This document shows, in pieces, positions 53,854 to 63,433 of a DNA stretch of 64,000 bases. A model generated the notes under the pieces. The model did not search any database. It was not told the origin of the DNA and saw only the letters and a list, made by a program, of their open reading frames with translations. Positions within the stretch are counted from its first letter, which is position 1; each line of letters begins with the position of its first letter. This DNA comes from Pseudomonas sp. URMO17WK12:I11 (GTDB taxonomy: Bacteria; Pseudomonadota; Gammaproteobacteria; Pseudomonadales; Pseudomonadaceae). The stretch covers positions 186,001 to 250,000 of the forward strand of contig NZ_VEDF01000006.1 in assembly GCF_007677725.1 (NCBI RefSeq), in the 5' to 3' direction. The translations under genes and the position numbers were made by a program.

Positions 53854-55983
53854 TCAGCCGTTGGGGCCCACTGTGGCAACGATGGTGACTTGCTTGTTAT
53901 CCGGTATTTCCTGATACGCCAGAACATGCAAATTCGGTACAGCCAGGCGGCCGAATCGCGACAGCATCGCGCGGATCGGGCCAGCCACCAGGAGGATGGC
54001 CGGCTGGCCTTGCATCTCCTGGCGCTGGCAGGCGTCGATCAGCGAGCGCTGCAGCTTCTCAGCCATGCTCGGCTCAAGAAGAACACCGTCTTCCTGACCT
54101 TGCCCGGCCCTTTGCAAACTATTGAGCAAGATCTGTTCCAACCTTGGCTCCAGGGTGATAACAGGCAGCTCCGACTCAACGCCGACAATGCTTTGCACGA
54201 TGGCGCGACACAATCCGACGCGCACAGCGGCGACTAGCGCGGCGGTATCTTGACTCTTGCTGGCGTTGTTGGCGATCGCCTCGGCAATACTGCGGATATC
54301 GCGCACCGGTACCTGCTCTGACAACAAGGCTTGCAAGACCTTCAACAGGCCTGACAAGGAAATGACACCCGGTACCAGCTCTTCTGCAAGTTTAGGCGAA
54401 GCCTTGGACAGCACCTGCAGCAACTGCTGGACCTCCTCGTGACCGATCAGCTCATGGCAATGCTTCTGCAGGATCTGGTTGAGGTGGGTAGCGACTACCG
54501 TGCTGGCGTCGACCACGGTATAGCCCAGCGACTGCGCCTGGGCGCGCTGGGCGATGTCGATCCACACCGCTTCCAGGCCGAAAGCCGGGTCGCGGGCAGC
54601 GATGCCGTTCAGGGTGCCGAACACCTGGCCGGGGTTGATCGCAAGCTCACGGTCGGGGTAGATATCGGCTTCGGCGAGAATCACGCCCATCAAGGTCAAG
54701 CGGTAGGCGCTGGGCTGCAGGTCGAGGTTATCGCGAATGTGCACGGTAGGCATGAGGAAGCCCAGGTCCTGCGAGAGCTTCTTGCGTACGCCCTTGATCC
54801 GCGCCAGCAACTGTCCGCCCTGGTTGCGATCGACCAGTGGAATCAGCCGGTAGCCAACCTCCAGGCCGATCATGTCGATGGGCGTCACGTCGTCCCAACC
54901 CAGCTCCTTGGTTTCCATGGCCCGCTGTGGCGATGGCAACAGGTCCTGCTGGCGCTGCGCTTCCTGCTGCGCGGCGATCTTGCCCTTTTGCTGCTTTTTC
55001 CACACCAGGTAGGCGCCGCCAGCGGCGAGCAGGCCGAGGCTGATGAAGGCGATGTGCGGCATGCCCGGCACCAGGCCCATGATGATCATCAACGCGGCCG
55101 AAACCGCCAGCGCCTTGGGCGAATCGAACATCTGCCGGTTGATCAGCTTGCCCATGTCCTCGGAGCCCGAAGCACGGGTGACCATGATCGCGGCGGCGGT
55201 GGACAGCAGCAGCGATGGCAACTGCGCCACCAAACCGTCACCGATGGTCAGCAGTGCGTAGACCTTGCCGGCGTCGCTGAACGACATGTTGTGCTGCAGC
55301 ATGCCGATCAGCATGCCGCCGATCAGGTTGATGAACAGGATCAACAGGCCGGCGATGGCGTCGCCGCGCACGAACTTGCTGGCACCGTCCATCGAACCAT
55401 AGAACTCGGCCTCCTGCGCCACCTCGGCGCGACGGGCCTTGGCCTGTGCCTGGTCGATCAGGCCGGCGTTGAGATCGGCATCGATGGCCATCTGCTTGCC
55501 GGGCATGGCGTCGAGGGTGAAGCGCGCACTGACCTCGGAAATCCGCCCGGCACCTTTGGTCACGACCACGAAGTTGATGATCATGAGGATGGCGAACACC
55601 ACCGCACCCACCACGTAATTGCCGCCGATCACCACCTCACCGAAAGCCTGGATGACCTTACCGGCAGCGCCGTGGCCCTCCTGGCCGTGGAGCATCACCA
55701 CGCGCGTTGAGGCCACGTTCAGCGCCAGGCGCAGCAAGGTCGCGACCAGCAGGATGGTGGGGAATGCGGCGAAGTCCAGGGGCCGCAAGGCATACACGCA
55801 GACCAACAGGACCACGATCGACAAGGCAATGTTGAAGGTGAAGAACACGTCGAGCAGGAACGGCGGTATCGGCAACATCATCATTGCCAACATCACCAGC
55901 AGCAGCAGCGGCACGCCCAGGTTGCCCCGGCCGAGTCCGGCCAGGTTGTTGCGGGCGTTGCTGATTAACTGAGTGCGATCCAC
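53854..55983 (-). CDS. flhA: Flagellar export apparatus protein FlhA
   Basis: 709 residues from a GTG at 55983, which has AAGAGGA at 6 bases. Eight membrane segments in the first half, the FHIPEP-region MPGKQMAIDADLNAGLIDQAQAKARR (~residues 150-175), then a large cytoplasmic domain. It forms the export gate ring. Preceded by a sigma-54-like promoter and hairpin. Confidence 0.96.
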   Translation of the reverse strand: MDRTQLISNARNNLAGLGRGNLGVPLLLLVMLAMMMLPIPPFLLDVFFTFNIALSIVVLLVCVYALRPLDFAAFPTILLVATLLRLALNVASTRVVMLHGQEGHGAAGKVIQAFGEVVIGGNYVVGAVVFAILMIINFVVVTKGAGRISEVSARFTLDAMPGKQMAIDADLNAGLIDQAQAKARRAEVAQEAEFYGSMDGASKFVRGDAIAGLLILFINLIGGMLIGMLQHNMSFSDAGKVYALLTIGDGLVAQLPSLLLSTAAAIMVTRASGSEDMGKLINRQMFDSPKALAVSAALMIIMGLVPGMPHIAFISLGLLAAGGAYLVWKKQQKGKIAAQQEAQRQQDLLPSPQRAMETKELGWDDVTPIDMIGLEVGYRLIPLVDRNQGGQLLARIKGVRKKLSQDLGFLMPTVHIRDNLDLQPSAYRLTLMGVILAEADIYPDRELAINPGQVFGTLNGIAARDPAFGLEAVWIDIAQRAQAQSLGYTVVDASTVVATHLNQILQKHCHELIGHEEVQQLLQVLSKASPKLAEELVPGVISLSGLLKVLQALLSEQVPVRDIRSIAEAIANNASKSQDTAALVAAVRVGLCRAIVQSIVGVESELPVITLEPRLEQILLNSLQRAGQGQEDGVLLEPSMAEKLQRSLIDACQRQEMQGQPAILLVAGPIRAMLSRFGRLAVPNLHVLAYQEIPDNKQVTIVATVGPNG

Positions 55984-56010
55984 CGCGAGTCCTCTTGATG
56001 CAAAACTTTG

Positions 56011-56033
56011 ACGCCCGAGGGGCGCTCGGGCGT
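56011..56033 (-). terminator. Hairpin between flhB and flhA
   Basis: A perfect 9-bp stem ACGCCCGAG/CTCGGGCGT with a 5-base loop, lying between the flhB stop (56114) and the flhA start (55983), with no good T-run. Overlaps the expected start point of the flhA promoter, so it is more likely the flhB terminator. Confidence 0.5.
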
Positions 56034-56038
56034 GGCTT

Positions 56039-56054
56039 TGCAAGAAGCTTTCCA
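56039..56054 (-). promoter_or_regulatory. Sigma-54 promoter candidate for flhA
   Basis: Minus strand TGGAAAGCTTCTTGCA: -24 TGGAA, -12 TTGCA, GG-N10-GC spacing exact. Fits the known RpoN/FleQ control of flhA in Pseudomonas. Confidence 0.65.
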
Positions 56055-56113
56055 ACTTCGTTGGGCGCAGCGGATTTTGCGCTCGTGAGGTCGAGCGCCG
56101 AGGCGGGTGGCTG

Positions 56114-57256
56114 TCAGCTATCGCGCTGCAGGTCGCTTGGAATCGGCAGATCTTTTTTCAACGGCTCTGGCCGCTTGCCCTTCCCGGCATGGTACTGGCG
56201 GATCTGGAACACATAGGCCAACACCTGCGCCACCGCCAGGTACAACCCCGCCGGAATCTCCCCTTCAACCTCGGTGGAGTAGTAGATCGCCCGTGCCAAG
56301 GCGGGCGACTCGAGAATCTGCACCTGGTGCTCGACGGCGATCTCGCGAATTTTCAGGGCGACGAAGTCGGTGCCCTTGGCCACCAGCAAAGGCGCCACCC
56401 CACCCTTTTCCGGGTCGTACTGCAACGCCACCGCGTAATGAGTCGGGTTGGTAATGATCACATCGGCCTCGGGTATGGCCGCCATCATGCGCCGCTGCGA
56501 CACTTCGCGCTGCAGCTGGCGAATGCGCTGTTTCACCTCGGGCTTGCCTTCGCTGTCCTTGTACTCGTCCTTGACCTCCTGCTTGGTCATCTTCAGCTTC
56601 TTGTGGGTCTGCCACAGCTGGAACGGTACGTCGGCGGCAGCGATCAGCAGCAGGCCTGCCGCCATCCACAGCGCGCTCCAGCCAACCACCTGGGCACTGT
56701 GAATGATCGCCTGCTCCATGGGCTCGTTGGCAATCGCCAGCAGCGCCTGGCGGTCGCTGTTGAGTACCACCAGCGCCACGATCAGGATCACCACGAACTT
56801 GGCCATCGCCTTGAGCAGTTCGGTTAGCGAGTTGATCGAGAACATGCGCTTGATCCCCGACAGCGGGTTCATGCGGCTGAATTTCGGTTGCAACAGGCTG
56901 CCGGAGAAGATGAAACCGCCCAGGGCTATGGGCGAGACGAAAGCGATGATGAACAACAGCATGAGCACCGGCTGTACGGCCCAGATCGCCATCTTGCCCG
57001 AGGCCAGCAGGAACATGCCCATCGAGCCCTCGTCGATCAGCACCTCGCGGCTCAAGGAAAAATTCATGCGCATCAAGGCCATGAGGGTTTGCGCCAGGTT
57101 ACCGCCGAACGCCATCAGCGCCCCGGCACCGGCCAGGGTCGTGGCGACGGTATTGAGCTCCTTGGAGCGGGCGATCTCACCTTTCTCTCGCGCGTCGCGC
57201 TTGCGCTTGTCGGTGGGGTCTTCCGTCTTGTCCTGACCGCTCTCGCTCTCTGCCAT
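56114..57256 (-). CDS. flhB: Flagellar export protein FlhB
   Basis: 380 residues: four membrane segments then the cytoplasmic domain with the autocleavage site NPTH (270-273, IITNPTHYAVAL). Switches substrate specificity when FliK signals hook completion. Last gene of fliLMNOPQR-flhB. A second, stand-alone version of its C-terminal domain is encoded at 35921. Confidence 0.96.
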   Translation of the reverse strand: MAESESGQDKTEDPTDKRKRDAREKGEIARSKELNTVATTLAGAGALMAFGGNLAQTLMALMRMNFSLSREVLIDEGSMGMFLLASGKMAIWAVQPVLMLLFIIAFVSPIALGGFIFSGSLLQPKFSRMNPLSGIKRMFSINSLTELLKAMAKFVVILIVALVVLNSDRQALLAIANEPMEQAIIHSAQVVGWSALWMAAGLLLIAAADVPFQLWQTHKKLKMTKQEVKDEYKDSEGKPEVKQRIRQLQREVSQRRMMAAIPEADVIITNPTHYAVALQYDPEKGGVAPLLVAKGTDFVALKIREIAVEHQVQILESPALARAIYYSTEVEGEIPAGLYLAVAQVLAYVFQIRQYHAGKGKRPEPLKKDLPIPSDLQRDS

Positions 57257-57258
57257 CG

Positions 57259-58035
57259 CTAGCGCGCCCTCGCCAGTTCACGCAGCCACTGCAGGGCTTC
57301 GCTGGCCAATACCTGATAATGCGACAACACATCAGCCAGGCCGATCCAGAAGATCGCCATGCCCAGCACCAGGGTCAGGGGGAAACCGATGGAGAAGATG
57401 TTCAACTGGGGCGCGGCGCGGGTCATCACGCCGAAGGCGATGTTGACCACCAGCAGCGCGGTGATCGCCGGCAGGATCAGCAGCAGCCCCGCACCGAACA
57501 CCCAGCTCAGGCGCCCGGCCATGTCCCAGAAGTGACTGACCACCAATGCATTGCCCACCGGCAAGGTGCTGAAACTTTCGGTCAGCACTTCGAACACCAC
57601 CAGGTGACCGTTCATCAACAGGAACAGCACGCTGACCAGCATGGTCATGAACTGGCTGACCACCGCCACATTGACGCCGTTGGCCGGGTCGACCATGGAG
57701 GCGAAGGCCATGCCCATCTGCACGGCGATGATCTGCCCGGCGATGACGAAGGCCTGAAACAGCAGCTGCAAGGAAAACCCGAACAGCGCGCCGACGATCA
57801 CCTGCTCGGCGCACAGCAGCAAACCGCGCAGGCTCAGCGGCTCGAATTCGGGCAGCGGCGGCAACCCCGGCACGATCACCACGGTGATCGCCAGCGCCAC
57901 GTACAGACGGATGCGCGCCGGCAGCATGCGCGTGCCGAAAATCGGCATGGTCATCAGCACCGCGGTCACCCGGAACAGCGGCAGGATGAACGTGGCGACC
58001 CAGGTGCCTATCTGCGCATCGGTCAGTTCGAGCAT
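57259..58035 (-). CDS. fliR: Flagellar export protein FliR
   Basis: 258 residues, six hydrophobic segments. LELTDAQIGTWVATFILPLFRVTAVLMTMPIFG is the family N-terminus. Part of the FliPQR export gate. Two-base gap to flhB. Confidence 0.95.
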   Translation of the reverse strand: MLELTDAQIGTWVATFILPLFRVTAVLMTMPIFGTRMLPARIRLYVALAITVVIVPGLPPLPEFEPLSLRGLLLCAEQVIVGALFGFSLQLLFQAFVIAGQIIAVQMGMAFASMVDPANGVNVAVVSQFMTMLVSVLFLLMNGHLVVFEVLTESFSTLPVGNALVVSHFWDMAGRLSWVFGAGLLLILPAITALLVVNIAFGVMTRAAPQLNIFSIGFPLTLVLGMAIFWIGLADVLSHYQVLASEALQWLRELARAR

Positions 58036-58042
58036 GGCCGGC

Positions 58043-58312
58043 TCAACCGATCAGCTGCGGAATGCTGGTGTACAGGCTGGTGATGTACTCCATGAACTTC
58101 TGCACCAACCAAGGCCCGGCGACGATCAGCGTGACCAGCATCACCAGCAGACGCGGCAGGAAGCTCAAGGTCTGCTCGTTGATCTGCGTAGCGGCCTGGA
58201 ACATCGCCACCACCAGGCCGACCAGCAGGCTGGGGACCACCAGCACGGCGACCATCAGGGTGGTCAGCCACAAGGCATCGCGGAACAGATCGACAGCGAC
58301 TTCAGGTGTCAT
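58043..58312 (-). CDS. fliQ: Flagellar export protein FliQ
   Basis: 89 residues with two membrane segments: MTPEVAVDLFRDALWLTTLMVAVLVVPSLLVGLVVAMFQAATQINEQTL is a full family match. Component of the export gate. Seven-base gap to fliR. Confidence 0.96.
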   Translation of the reverse strand: MTPEVAVDLFRDALWLTTLMVAVLVVPSLLVGLVVAMFQAATQINEQTLSFLPRLLVMLVTLIVAGPWLVQKFMEYITSLYTSIPQLIG

Positions 58313-58333
58313 GCAAGGCTCTCCCTGGCAGCA

Positions 58334-59092
58334 TCAGACGCCACCGAAACTGCCGGCCAAGGTACCCATGATCAGCGCCCAGCCATCGACCAGGACGAAC
58401 AGCATGATCTTGAACGGCAGCGAGATGATCAACGGCGACAGCATCATCATACCCATGGCCATCAGCACACTGGCGACCACCATGTCGATGATCAGAAACG
58501 GAATGAAGATCATGAAGCCGATCTGGAAGGCGGTCTTGAGCTCCGAGGTGACGAACGCCGGCACCAGGATGGTCAACGGCACCTGTTCGGGCCCAGCGAT
58601 GTCGGTGCGCTTGGACAAGCGCATGAACAGGTCCAGGTCGCTCTGCCGGGTCTGCGCCAGCATGAACTCCTTGAGTGGGCCCTGGGCTTTTTCCACCGCT
58701 TGCTGTGCGGTCATCTGCTCGTTCAGGTACGGCTGCAAGGCATCCTGGTTCACCCGGTCGAACACCGGCGCCATGATGAACAGGGTAAGGAACAGCGCCA
58801 TGCCGGTCAGCACCTGGTTCGACGGCGTCTGCTGCAAGCCCAGCGCCTGGCGCAGGATCGAGAAGACGATGATGATGCGGGTGAAGCTGGTCATCAGAAT
58901 GACGAACGCGGGGATGAAACTCAGCGCCGTCATGATCAGCAAGATCTGCAGGCTGACCGAATACTCCTGCTGCCCGTCGGCGGTGTTGGACAGGGTGATG
59001 GCCGGAATCGACAACGGGTCGGCACCCAGCGCCAGCGGCGCGGCCAGCAGCAGCGCCAGGGTCAATACAATGCGCAGCGCGCCGCTCATCAC
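58334..59092 (-). CDS. fliP: Flagellar export protein FliP
   Basis: 252 residues: signal sequence then four membrane segments; [41 protein letters not shown] and [23 protein letters not shown] are conserved. Overlaps fliO by 4 bp. Confidence 0.96.
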   Translation of the reverse strand: MMSGALRIVLTLALLLAAPLALGADPLSIPAITLSNTADGQQEYSVSLQILLIMTALSFIPAFVILMTSFTRIIIVFSILRQALGLQQTPSNQVLTGMALFLTLFIMAPVFDRVNQDALQPYLNEQMTAQQAVEKAQGPLKEFMLAQTRQSDLDLFMRLSKRTDIAGPEQVPLTILVPAFVTSELKTAFQIGFMIFIPFLIIDMVVASVLMAMGMMMLSPLIISLPFKIMLFVLVDGWALIMGTLAGSFGGV

Positions 59093-59544
59093 GTGTTGTC
59101 CTTATGATCCTTGCCCATCAGCTCCATCAGGCGCTGGGCAAATTCCGGCGTGGCCTGGCGGGCACCGACCGGCACCTCGACGGGTTCGGCCATGACGTGC
59201 AGGGCTTCGATGCTGCCTGGGGTATGGCCGATCAAGATCTGCTCGCGGCCGATCTGCACCAGCAGCAGACGGTCACGCGGGCCGATCGCGCGGCTGCCGA
59301 CGATCTCGATCACCTGCCCGCCCTTGGGGGCGGCGCCTTGCATGCGCCGCAGCACCCAGGCCAGGAAGAAGATCAGGCCGACCACCAGCAGCAGGCCAAA
59401 GACCATCTGCGCCAGTTGCCCGCCGAGGCTGCCGGGGGCCGCCGTCGGGGTGACAGTGGGACTGGCCGCCGGCGTTGCGGCGAACGCCAGTTCGCTGACC
59501 AGCAGCGCACCCAGGGCGGCGAAGCGGCGTATTGAAGCCTTCAC
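59089..59544 (-). CDS. fliO: Flagellar biosynthesis protein FliO
   Basis: 151 residues: signal-like N-terminus ([22 protein letters not shown]), a membrane segment ([28 protein letters not shown]) and a cytoplasmic beta domain ([33 protein letters not shown]). Helps FliP assembly. Immediately follows fliN without gap. Confidence 0.92.
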   Translation of the reverse strand: MKASIRRFAALGALLVSELAFAATPAASPTVTPTAAPGSLGGQLAQMVFGLLLVVGLIFFLAWVLRRMQGAAPKGGQVIEIVGSRAIGPRDRLLLVQIGREQILIGHTPGSIEALHVMAEPVEVPVGARQATPEFAQRLMELMGKDHKDNT

Positions 59545-60009
59545 TCAGCGCAGCTTCTTGATGCGTTCGCTTGGACTGATCACGTCGGTCAGGCGAATGC
59601 CGAACTTCTCGTTGACCACCACCACTTCGCCATGGGCGATCAGCGTGCCGTTGACCAGCACATCGAGCGGCTCGCCAGCCAGGCGATCGAGTTCGATCAC
59701 CGAGCCCTGGTTGAGCTGCAGCAGGTTACGGATGTTGATCTCGGTGCTACCCACTTCCATGGAAATGTTCACTGGGATGTCCAGGATCACATCCAGGTTG
59801 GGGCCTTCGAGGCTGACGTTCTCGTTCGGCCGCGGCGAGCTGGCGAACTCTTCCATGGGCAGGCGCCCGGCGCCGGGCTTGCCGCCGTCGCCGGCCAGCA
59901 GCGCGTCAATGTCGGATTGCCCGGCATCACCGGTTTCTTCCAGCGCTGCTGCCCACTCGTCGGCCAGGGCCTGGTCTTCCGGTGAAGTGATCTCGTTTTC
60001 GTTAGCCAT
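59545..60009 (-). CDS. fliN: Flagellar motor switch protein FliN
   Basis: 154 residues from the ATG at 60009 (GAGGA upstream). The N-terminal acidic extension contains GQSDIDALLAG (31-40), resembling the FliM CheY-binding motif; the C-terminal SPOA domain (NLDVILDIPVNISMEVGSTEINIRNLLQLNQGSVIELDR) is typical. Part of the C-ring. Confidence 0.94.
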   Translation of the reverse strand: MANENEITSPEDQALADEWAAALEETGDAGQSDIDALLAGDGGKPGAGRLPMEEFASSPRPNENVSLEGPNLDVILDIPVNISMEVGSTEINIRNLLQLNQGSVIELDRLAGEPLDVLVNGTLIAHGEVVVVNEKFGIRLTDVISPSERIKKLR

Positions 60010-60055
60010 GATGTCCTCGACAGCATTCAATTCGTTGGGAGCGATCGGCGTGCCT

Positions 60056-61024
60056 TCAGCGGCGCTCGATCGGGTCGATGATCTGCAGGGCCAGGTTGCC
60101 CTTGTGCGAGCCCAGGCGCGCCTTGAACGACGGCACGCCGTTGGCGCGCAGCACCAGGTGCTCGGGCAGCTCCACCGGGATCACATCGCCGGCCTGCATG
60201 TGCAGGATGTCGCGCAGCTTGAGCTGGCGTCGGGCAACGGTGGCGGTCAGCGGCACCGAGACGTCGAGCACGTCTTCGCGCAGGGCCTTGACCCAGCGCT
60301 CGTCCTGGTCGTCCAGGTCCGACTGGAAACCGGCATCGAGCATTTCGCGCACCGGCTCGATCATCGAGTACGGCATGGTCACGTGCAGGTCGCCGCCGCC
60401 GCCGTCGAGCTCGATGTGGAAGGTCGACACCACCACCGCCTCGCTCGGGCCGACGATGTTGGCCATCGCCGGATTGACCTCGGAGTTCATGTACTCGAAG
60501 TTGACCGGCATGATCGCCTGCCAGGCTTCCTTGAGGTCGACGAAGCACTGGTCCAGCACCATGCGCACCACGCGCAACTCGGTCGGGGTGAATTCGCGGC
60601 CTTCGATCTTGGCGTGACGGCCGTCGCCGCCGAAGAAGTTGTCGACCAGCTTGAACACCAGCTTGGCGTCCAGGATGAACAGCGCAGTGCCGCGCAACGG
60701 CTTGATCTTGACCAGATTGAGGCTGGTCGGCACATACAGCGAATGCACGTATTCGCCGAACTTCATCACCTGCACGCCACCGACCGCCACGTCCGCCGAG
60801 CGGCGCAGCAGGTTGAACATGCTGATGCGGGTGTAGCGGGCGAAACGCTCGTTGATCATTTCCAGGGTCGGCATGCGACCGCGCACGATCCGATCCTGGC
60901 TGGTCAGGTCGTAGCTCTTGATGCTGCCAGGCTCGGCAACGCTCTCGGTCTGTACCAGCCCATCGTCGACGCCATGCAGCAGGGCATCGATCTCATCCTG
61001 GGACAGCAGGTCCTGTACGGCCAT
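60056..61024 (-). CDS. fliM: Flagellar motor switch protein FliM
   Basis: 322 residues with the CheY-binding N-terminal motif LLSQDEIDALLHG (6-18), middle CheC-like domain and C-terminal SPOA domain (LKLRDILHMQAGDVIPVELPEHLVL). C-ring component. 9 bp after fliL. Confidence 0.96.
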   Translation of the reverse strand: MAVQDLLSQDEIDALLHGVDDGLVQTESVAEPGSIKSYDLTSQDRIVRGRMPTLEMINERFARYTRISMFNLLRRSADVAVGGVQVMKFGEYVHSLYVPTSLNLVKIKPLRGTALFILDAKLVFKLVDNFFGGDGRHAKIEGREFTPTELRVVRMVLDQCFVDLKEAWQAIMPVNFEYMNSEVNPAMANIVGPSEAVVVSTFHIELDGGGGDLHVTMPYSMIEPVREMLDAGFQSDLDDQDERWVKALREDVLDVSVPLTATVARRQLKLRDILHMQAGDVIPVELPEHLVLRANGVPSFKARLGSHKGNLALQIIDPIERR

Positions 61025-61033
61025 TGCGGACTC

Positions 61034-61531
61034 CTACTGCAATACGAAATTGGTGAACAGCAGCTGATCGATCACAGGCTTGCCGACTTCCTTCTGCGCC
61101 ACTTCCTGGACCACGGCGGTGGCTTTCTGGCGCAGCATTTCCTGGCCGACGGAACTGGCCGAGAGCGTGTCGAAACCCTGGCCCGAGAACATCATCACCA
61201 GGTTGTTGCGGATCACCGGCATGTGCACCGCCAGTGCATCGAGGTCAGCCTGGTTGCGGCCCTGCAGGGTGATGCTCAGCTGCATGTAGCGCTGGCGACC
61301 GTTCTGGTTGAAGTTGACCACGAAGGCCGGTGCCAGCGGTACATAGATGGCCGGCGCCTTGACGTTGCTGGCGGCCGCCTGCGGCGCCGGCGCCGATTCA
61401 CTCTTGTGCATGATGAACCAGGTCGCGCCTACCGACAGGCCGACCGCCAGCAGCAGGGCCAGCACCAGCAGCAGGATCAGCTTGAGTTTGCCTTTTGCGG
61501 CGGGGTCTTTCACTGCGTCGCTCTTCGCCAT
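61034..61531 (-). CDS. fliL: Flagellar basal body-associated protein FliL
   Basis: 165 residues, one membrane segment (LKLILLLVLALLLAVGLSVGATWFIM), a periplasmic SPFH/stomatin-like domain ending in the family tail DQLLFTNFVLQ. First gene of fliLMNOPQR-flhB, preceded by a sigma-54 promoter. Confidence 0.95.
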   Translation of the reverse strand: MAKSDAVKDPAAKGKLKLILLLVLALLLAVGLSVGATWFIMHKSESAPAPQAAASNVKAPAIYVPLAPAFVVNFNQNGRQRYMQLSITLQGRNQADLDALAVHMPVIRNNLVMMFSGQGFDTLSASSVGQEMLRQKATAVVQEVAQKEVGKPVIDQLLFTNFVLQ

Positions 61532-61579
61532 GCCAATAATCCGTCGTCCAGCGGTTTTAAAAGTGGATGACGGGGCTTG

Positions 61580-61595
61580 AGCAAGTGTTATGCCA
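61580..61595 (-). promoter_or_regulatory. Sigma-54 promoter of the fliLMNOPQR-flhB operon
   Basis: Minus strand TGGCATAACACTTGCT: TGGCA and TTGCT with exact GG-N10-GC spacing, about 49 bp before the fliL start. The operon is known to be RpoN/FleQ-dependent in Pseudomonas. Confidence 0.75.
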
Positions 61596-61641
61596 GGTTT
61601 GTCAGGAGCTGCCAGACGGGTCGCGACCGCTCAAGCGCTCA

Positions 61642-62955
61642 TCAGGCGTAGTAGTCCACAGCGCTGTCGCCAATCACCACCTGTTGCTCGACAGGCCGCG
61701 CCGCGTCGGCCAACTCGCCCTGCTCGGCGCCCCCGCCCTGGCCACGCCGAGCCGCCACGCCGGACAACTCTGCCGCTTGCTGCTGCGCCTGCTGCTGTTG
61801 CTGGCGTGATTGATCGGCGACGTTGACGTCTGGCTGCGCCAGGCCCTGCTGGGCGAACAGCTCGCGCAAGCGGTGGACCTGGCTGTCCAGGGCATCACGG
61901 ACACCGGCATGACCACTGATGAAGGTGACCTGGGTGGACTGGTCGGTGGCGACATTGACGCGAATATCCAGACGCCCGAGCTCAGCCGGCTCCAGCTGGA
62001 TATCCGCCGACTTGAGATTCTGGCTCGACAGATACATCACGCGGTTGACCAGCCCCTCGGCCCAGGCGCCCTGGTTCATCATCAGCGGTTGTTGCAAGGG
62101 GTTGGCGTTGACCGGCGCGGCACTGGCACCATTGACCGGCGTGGAAGTGACTGCCTGGGTCAGGTTGGCCAAGCGGTTGGCAAAGTCATCGACGCGGGTG
62201 TCGCCGGCAACACCCTTGGGCGTTTTCAGGCCGTCTTCGAGCAAAGCGCTGAAGGCTTTGTCGCCGCCTTGCCCCTGGCCTTTGTGGTCCTTGGCTTCGT
62301 CAACCAGGTTCGCCAATGGATTGACGGGCGCTTGGTCATCGGCTGTATCGCCGTTGGTGGTGTCGCCGGCGTGGGCCGAAGTGGTGCCCTTGGCCTGGGC
62401 ATTGTGCTCCAGCGCCAGACGCAACGTCGGCAGGTTGGCCAGCGGATCAGCTTGCGGATCGAAGCTTTCGCCCTCTGATGCCTGGGTCACTGGCTCGGCC
62501 ACCGGCGTCGTGGGTGCTTGTCGCACTGCCGCCTGCAGCACCGGCGCCACTGCCTCTGCCTGGGCCTGCAGCAACTGGGCGCCAGGCTGGGCATCGGTGA
62601 CCTGGCCGGCGACCAGGGTGGCGTCGACCGAGCCGGGGTCGTTGGCCAGCGCACTGTCGGCGGCAGGCGAAGAGGCATCGTCGCCTGGCAACGTTTTGCC
62701 GTCATCGGCAAGCGCCGACTTGTCAGCGGCATGCGTGTTGCCGCCATGAGCAGGCTCGGGTTTGTCCTTCGGCTGCGCCTGCGGCGGCTTCGCCGGCATG
62801 GCGGGCGACTTGTCGCGGCCCTGGCGCGCCATGACCCGATCGAAGCCGCCCGCCTCGCCTGCCGCCTGCAGCGGTTTGTCCATCCGCGCAGCGGCCGTGT
62901 TCGACGGCTTGCCGAGGGTGGTGGCTTGTATCAATGGGTTGGGTGCGACAGGCAT
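61642..62955 (-). CDS. fliK: Flagellar hook-length control protein FliK
   Basis: 437 residues from the ATG at 62955 (MPVAPNPLIQATTLG, the usual Pseudomonas FliK start; GGAG upstream). Long Gln/Ala/Asp-rich N-terminal ruler region; C-terminal Flg_hook domain with SADIQLEPAELGRLDIRVNV, VTFISGHAGVRDALDSQVHRLRELF, then Gln-rich tail. Controls hook length through FlhB. Confidence 0.93.
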   Translation of the reverse strand: MPVAPNPLIQATTLGKPSNTAAARMDKPLQAAGEAGGFDRVMARQGRDKSPAMPAKPPQAQPKDKPEPAHGGNTHAADKSALADDGKTLPGDDASSPAADSALANDPGSVDATLVAGQVTDAQPGAQLLQAQAEAVAPVLQAAVRQAPTTPVAEPVTQASEGESFDPQADPLANLPTLRLALEHNAQAKGTTSAHAGDTTNGDTADDQAPVNPLANLVDEAKDHKGQGQGGDKAFSALLEDGLKTPKGVAGDTRVDDFANRLANLTQAVTSTPVNGASAAPVNANPLQQPLMMNQGAWAEGLVNRVMYLSSQNLKSADIQLEPAELGRLDIRVNVATDQSTQVTFISGHAGVRDALDSQVHRLRELFAQQGLAQPDVNVADQSRQQQQQAQQQAAELSGVAARRGQGGGAEQGELADAARPVEQQVVIGDSAVDYYA

Positions 62956-63001
62956 TGACGGGTCTCCGCGCCAGAAACGAAATGACATCTGGCTTCAGAG
63001 A

Positions 63002-63017
63002 GGCAAAAGTCGAGCCA
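63002..63017 (-). promoter_or_regulatory. Sigma-54 promoter candidate for fliK
   Basis: Minus strand TGGCTCGACTTTTGCC: TGGC, central CG and TTGC with exact GG-N10-GC spacing, ~47 bp before the fliK start. Confidence 0.6.
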
Positions 63018-63025
63018 ACTTGTAG

Positions 63026-63373
63026 TCAGCTGGCCGAAACGCGCTCGCGCTCACCGCGATAGAAATGCTGCACTTCAAGGTATTCCTGATCGATGCGGTT
63101 GATCAGGTCCTCGATGCCATACAGCGGCCGCGTTCTGACGCGCTCTTCGAGCTGCTGGCACAACCGGGCCAGGCCTACCGCACCCATGTTGCTGCTGCTG
63201 CCTTTGAAGCTGTGCGCGGCCATGCCGAGCTCGTCGGCACTCTTGGCCTCGTGCAGCTGATGCAAACGCTGCGCGGAGTCTTCCAGAAAGGTCTCGAGCA
63301 ACTGCAGATAGCCATCTTCCATGACCTCCTGCAAATCGCTGAGCACCTTCAAATCGATATGGATGTCGGTCAC
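63026..63373 (-). CDS. hptB: Histidine phosphotransfer protein (HptB-like)
   Basis: 115 residues, a single Hpt domain with phospho-accepting His54 (MAAHSFKGSSSNMGA). In P. aeruginosa, HptB receives phosphate from several hybrid kinases and passes it to HsbR, the partial gene next to it here, affecting flagellar and biofilm output. The symbol is by gene order and size. Confidence 0.85.
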   Translation of the reverse strand: MTDIHIDLKVLSDLQEVMEDGYLQLLETFLEDSAQRLHQLHEAKSADELGMAAHSFKGSSSNMGAVGLARLCQQLEERVRTRPLYGIEDLINRIDQEYLEVQHFYRGERERVSAS

Positions 63374-63433
63374 TTGCTCACTCCCTGATCAAGCTGGATT
63401 ATGCCTGAGCTGCGGTGCGGGCCTCCAGAGCCA

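Noticed and set aside
59111..61570. 819-codon open frame on the + strand antisense to fliO, fliN, fliM and fliL
   Set aside because: It spans four well-supported genes on the opposite strand and its translation is His/Gln/Arg-rich with no domain, as expected from a GC-rich shadow frame.
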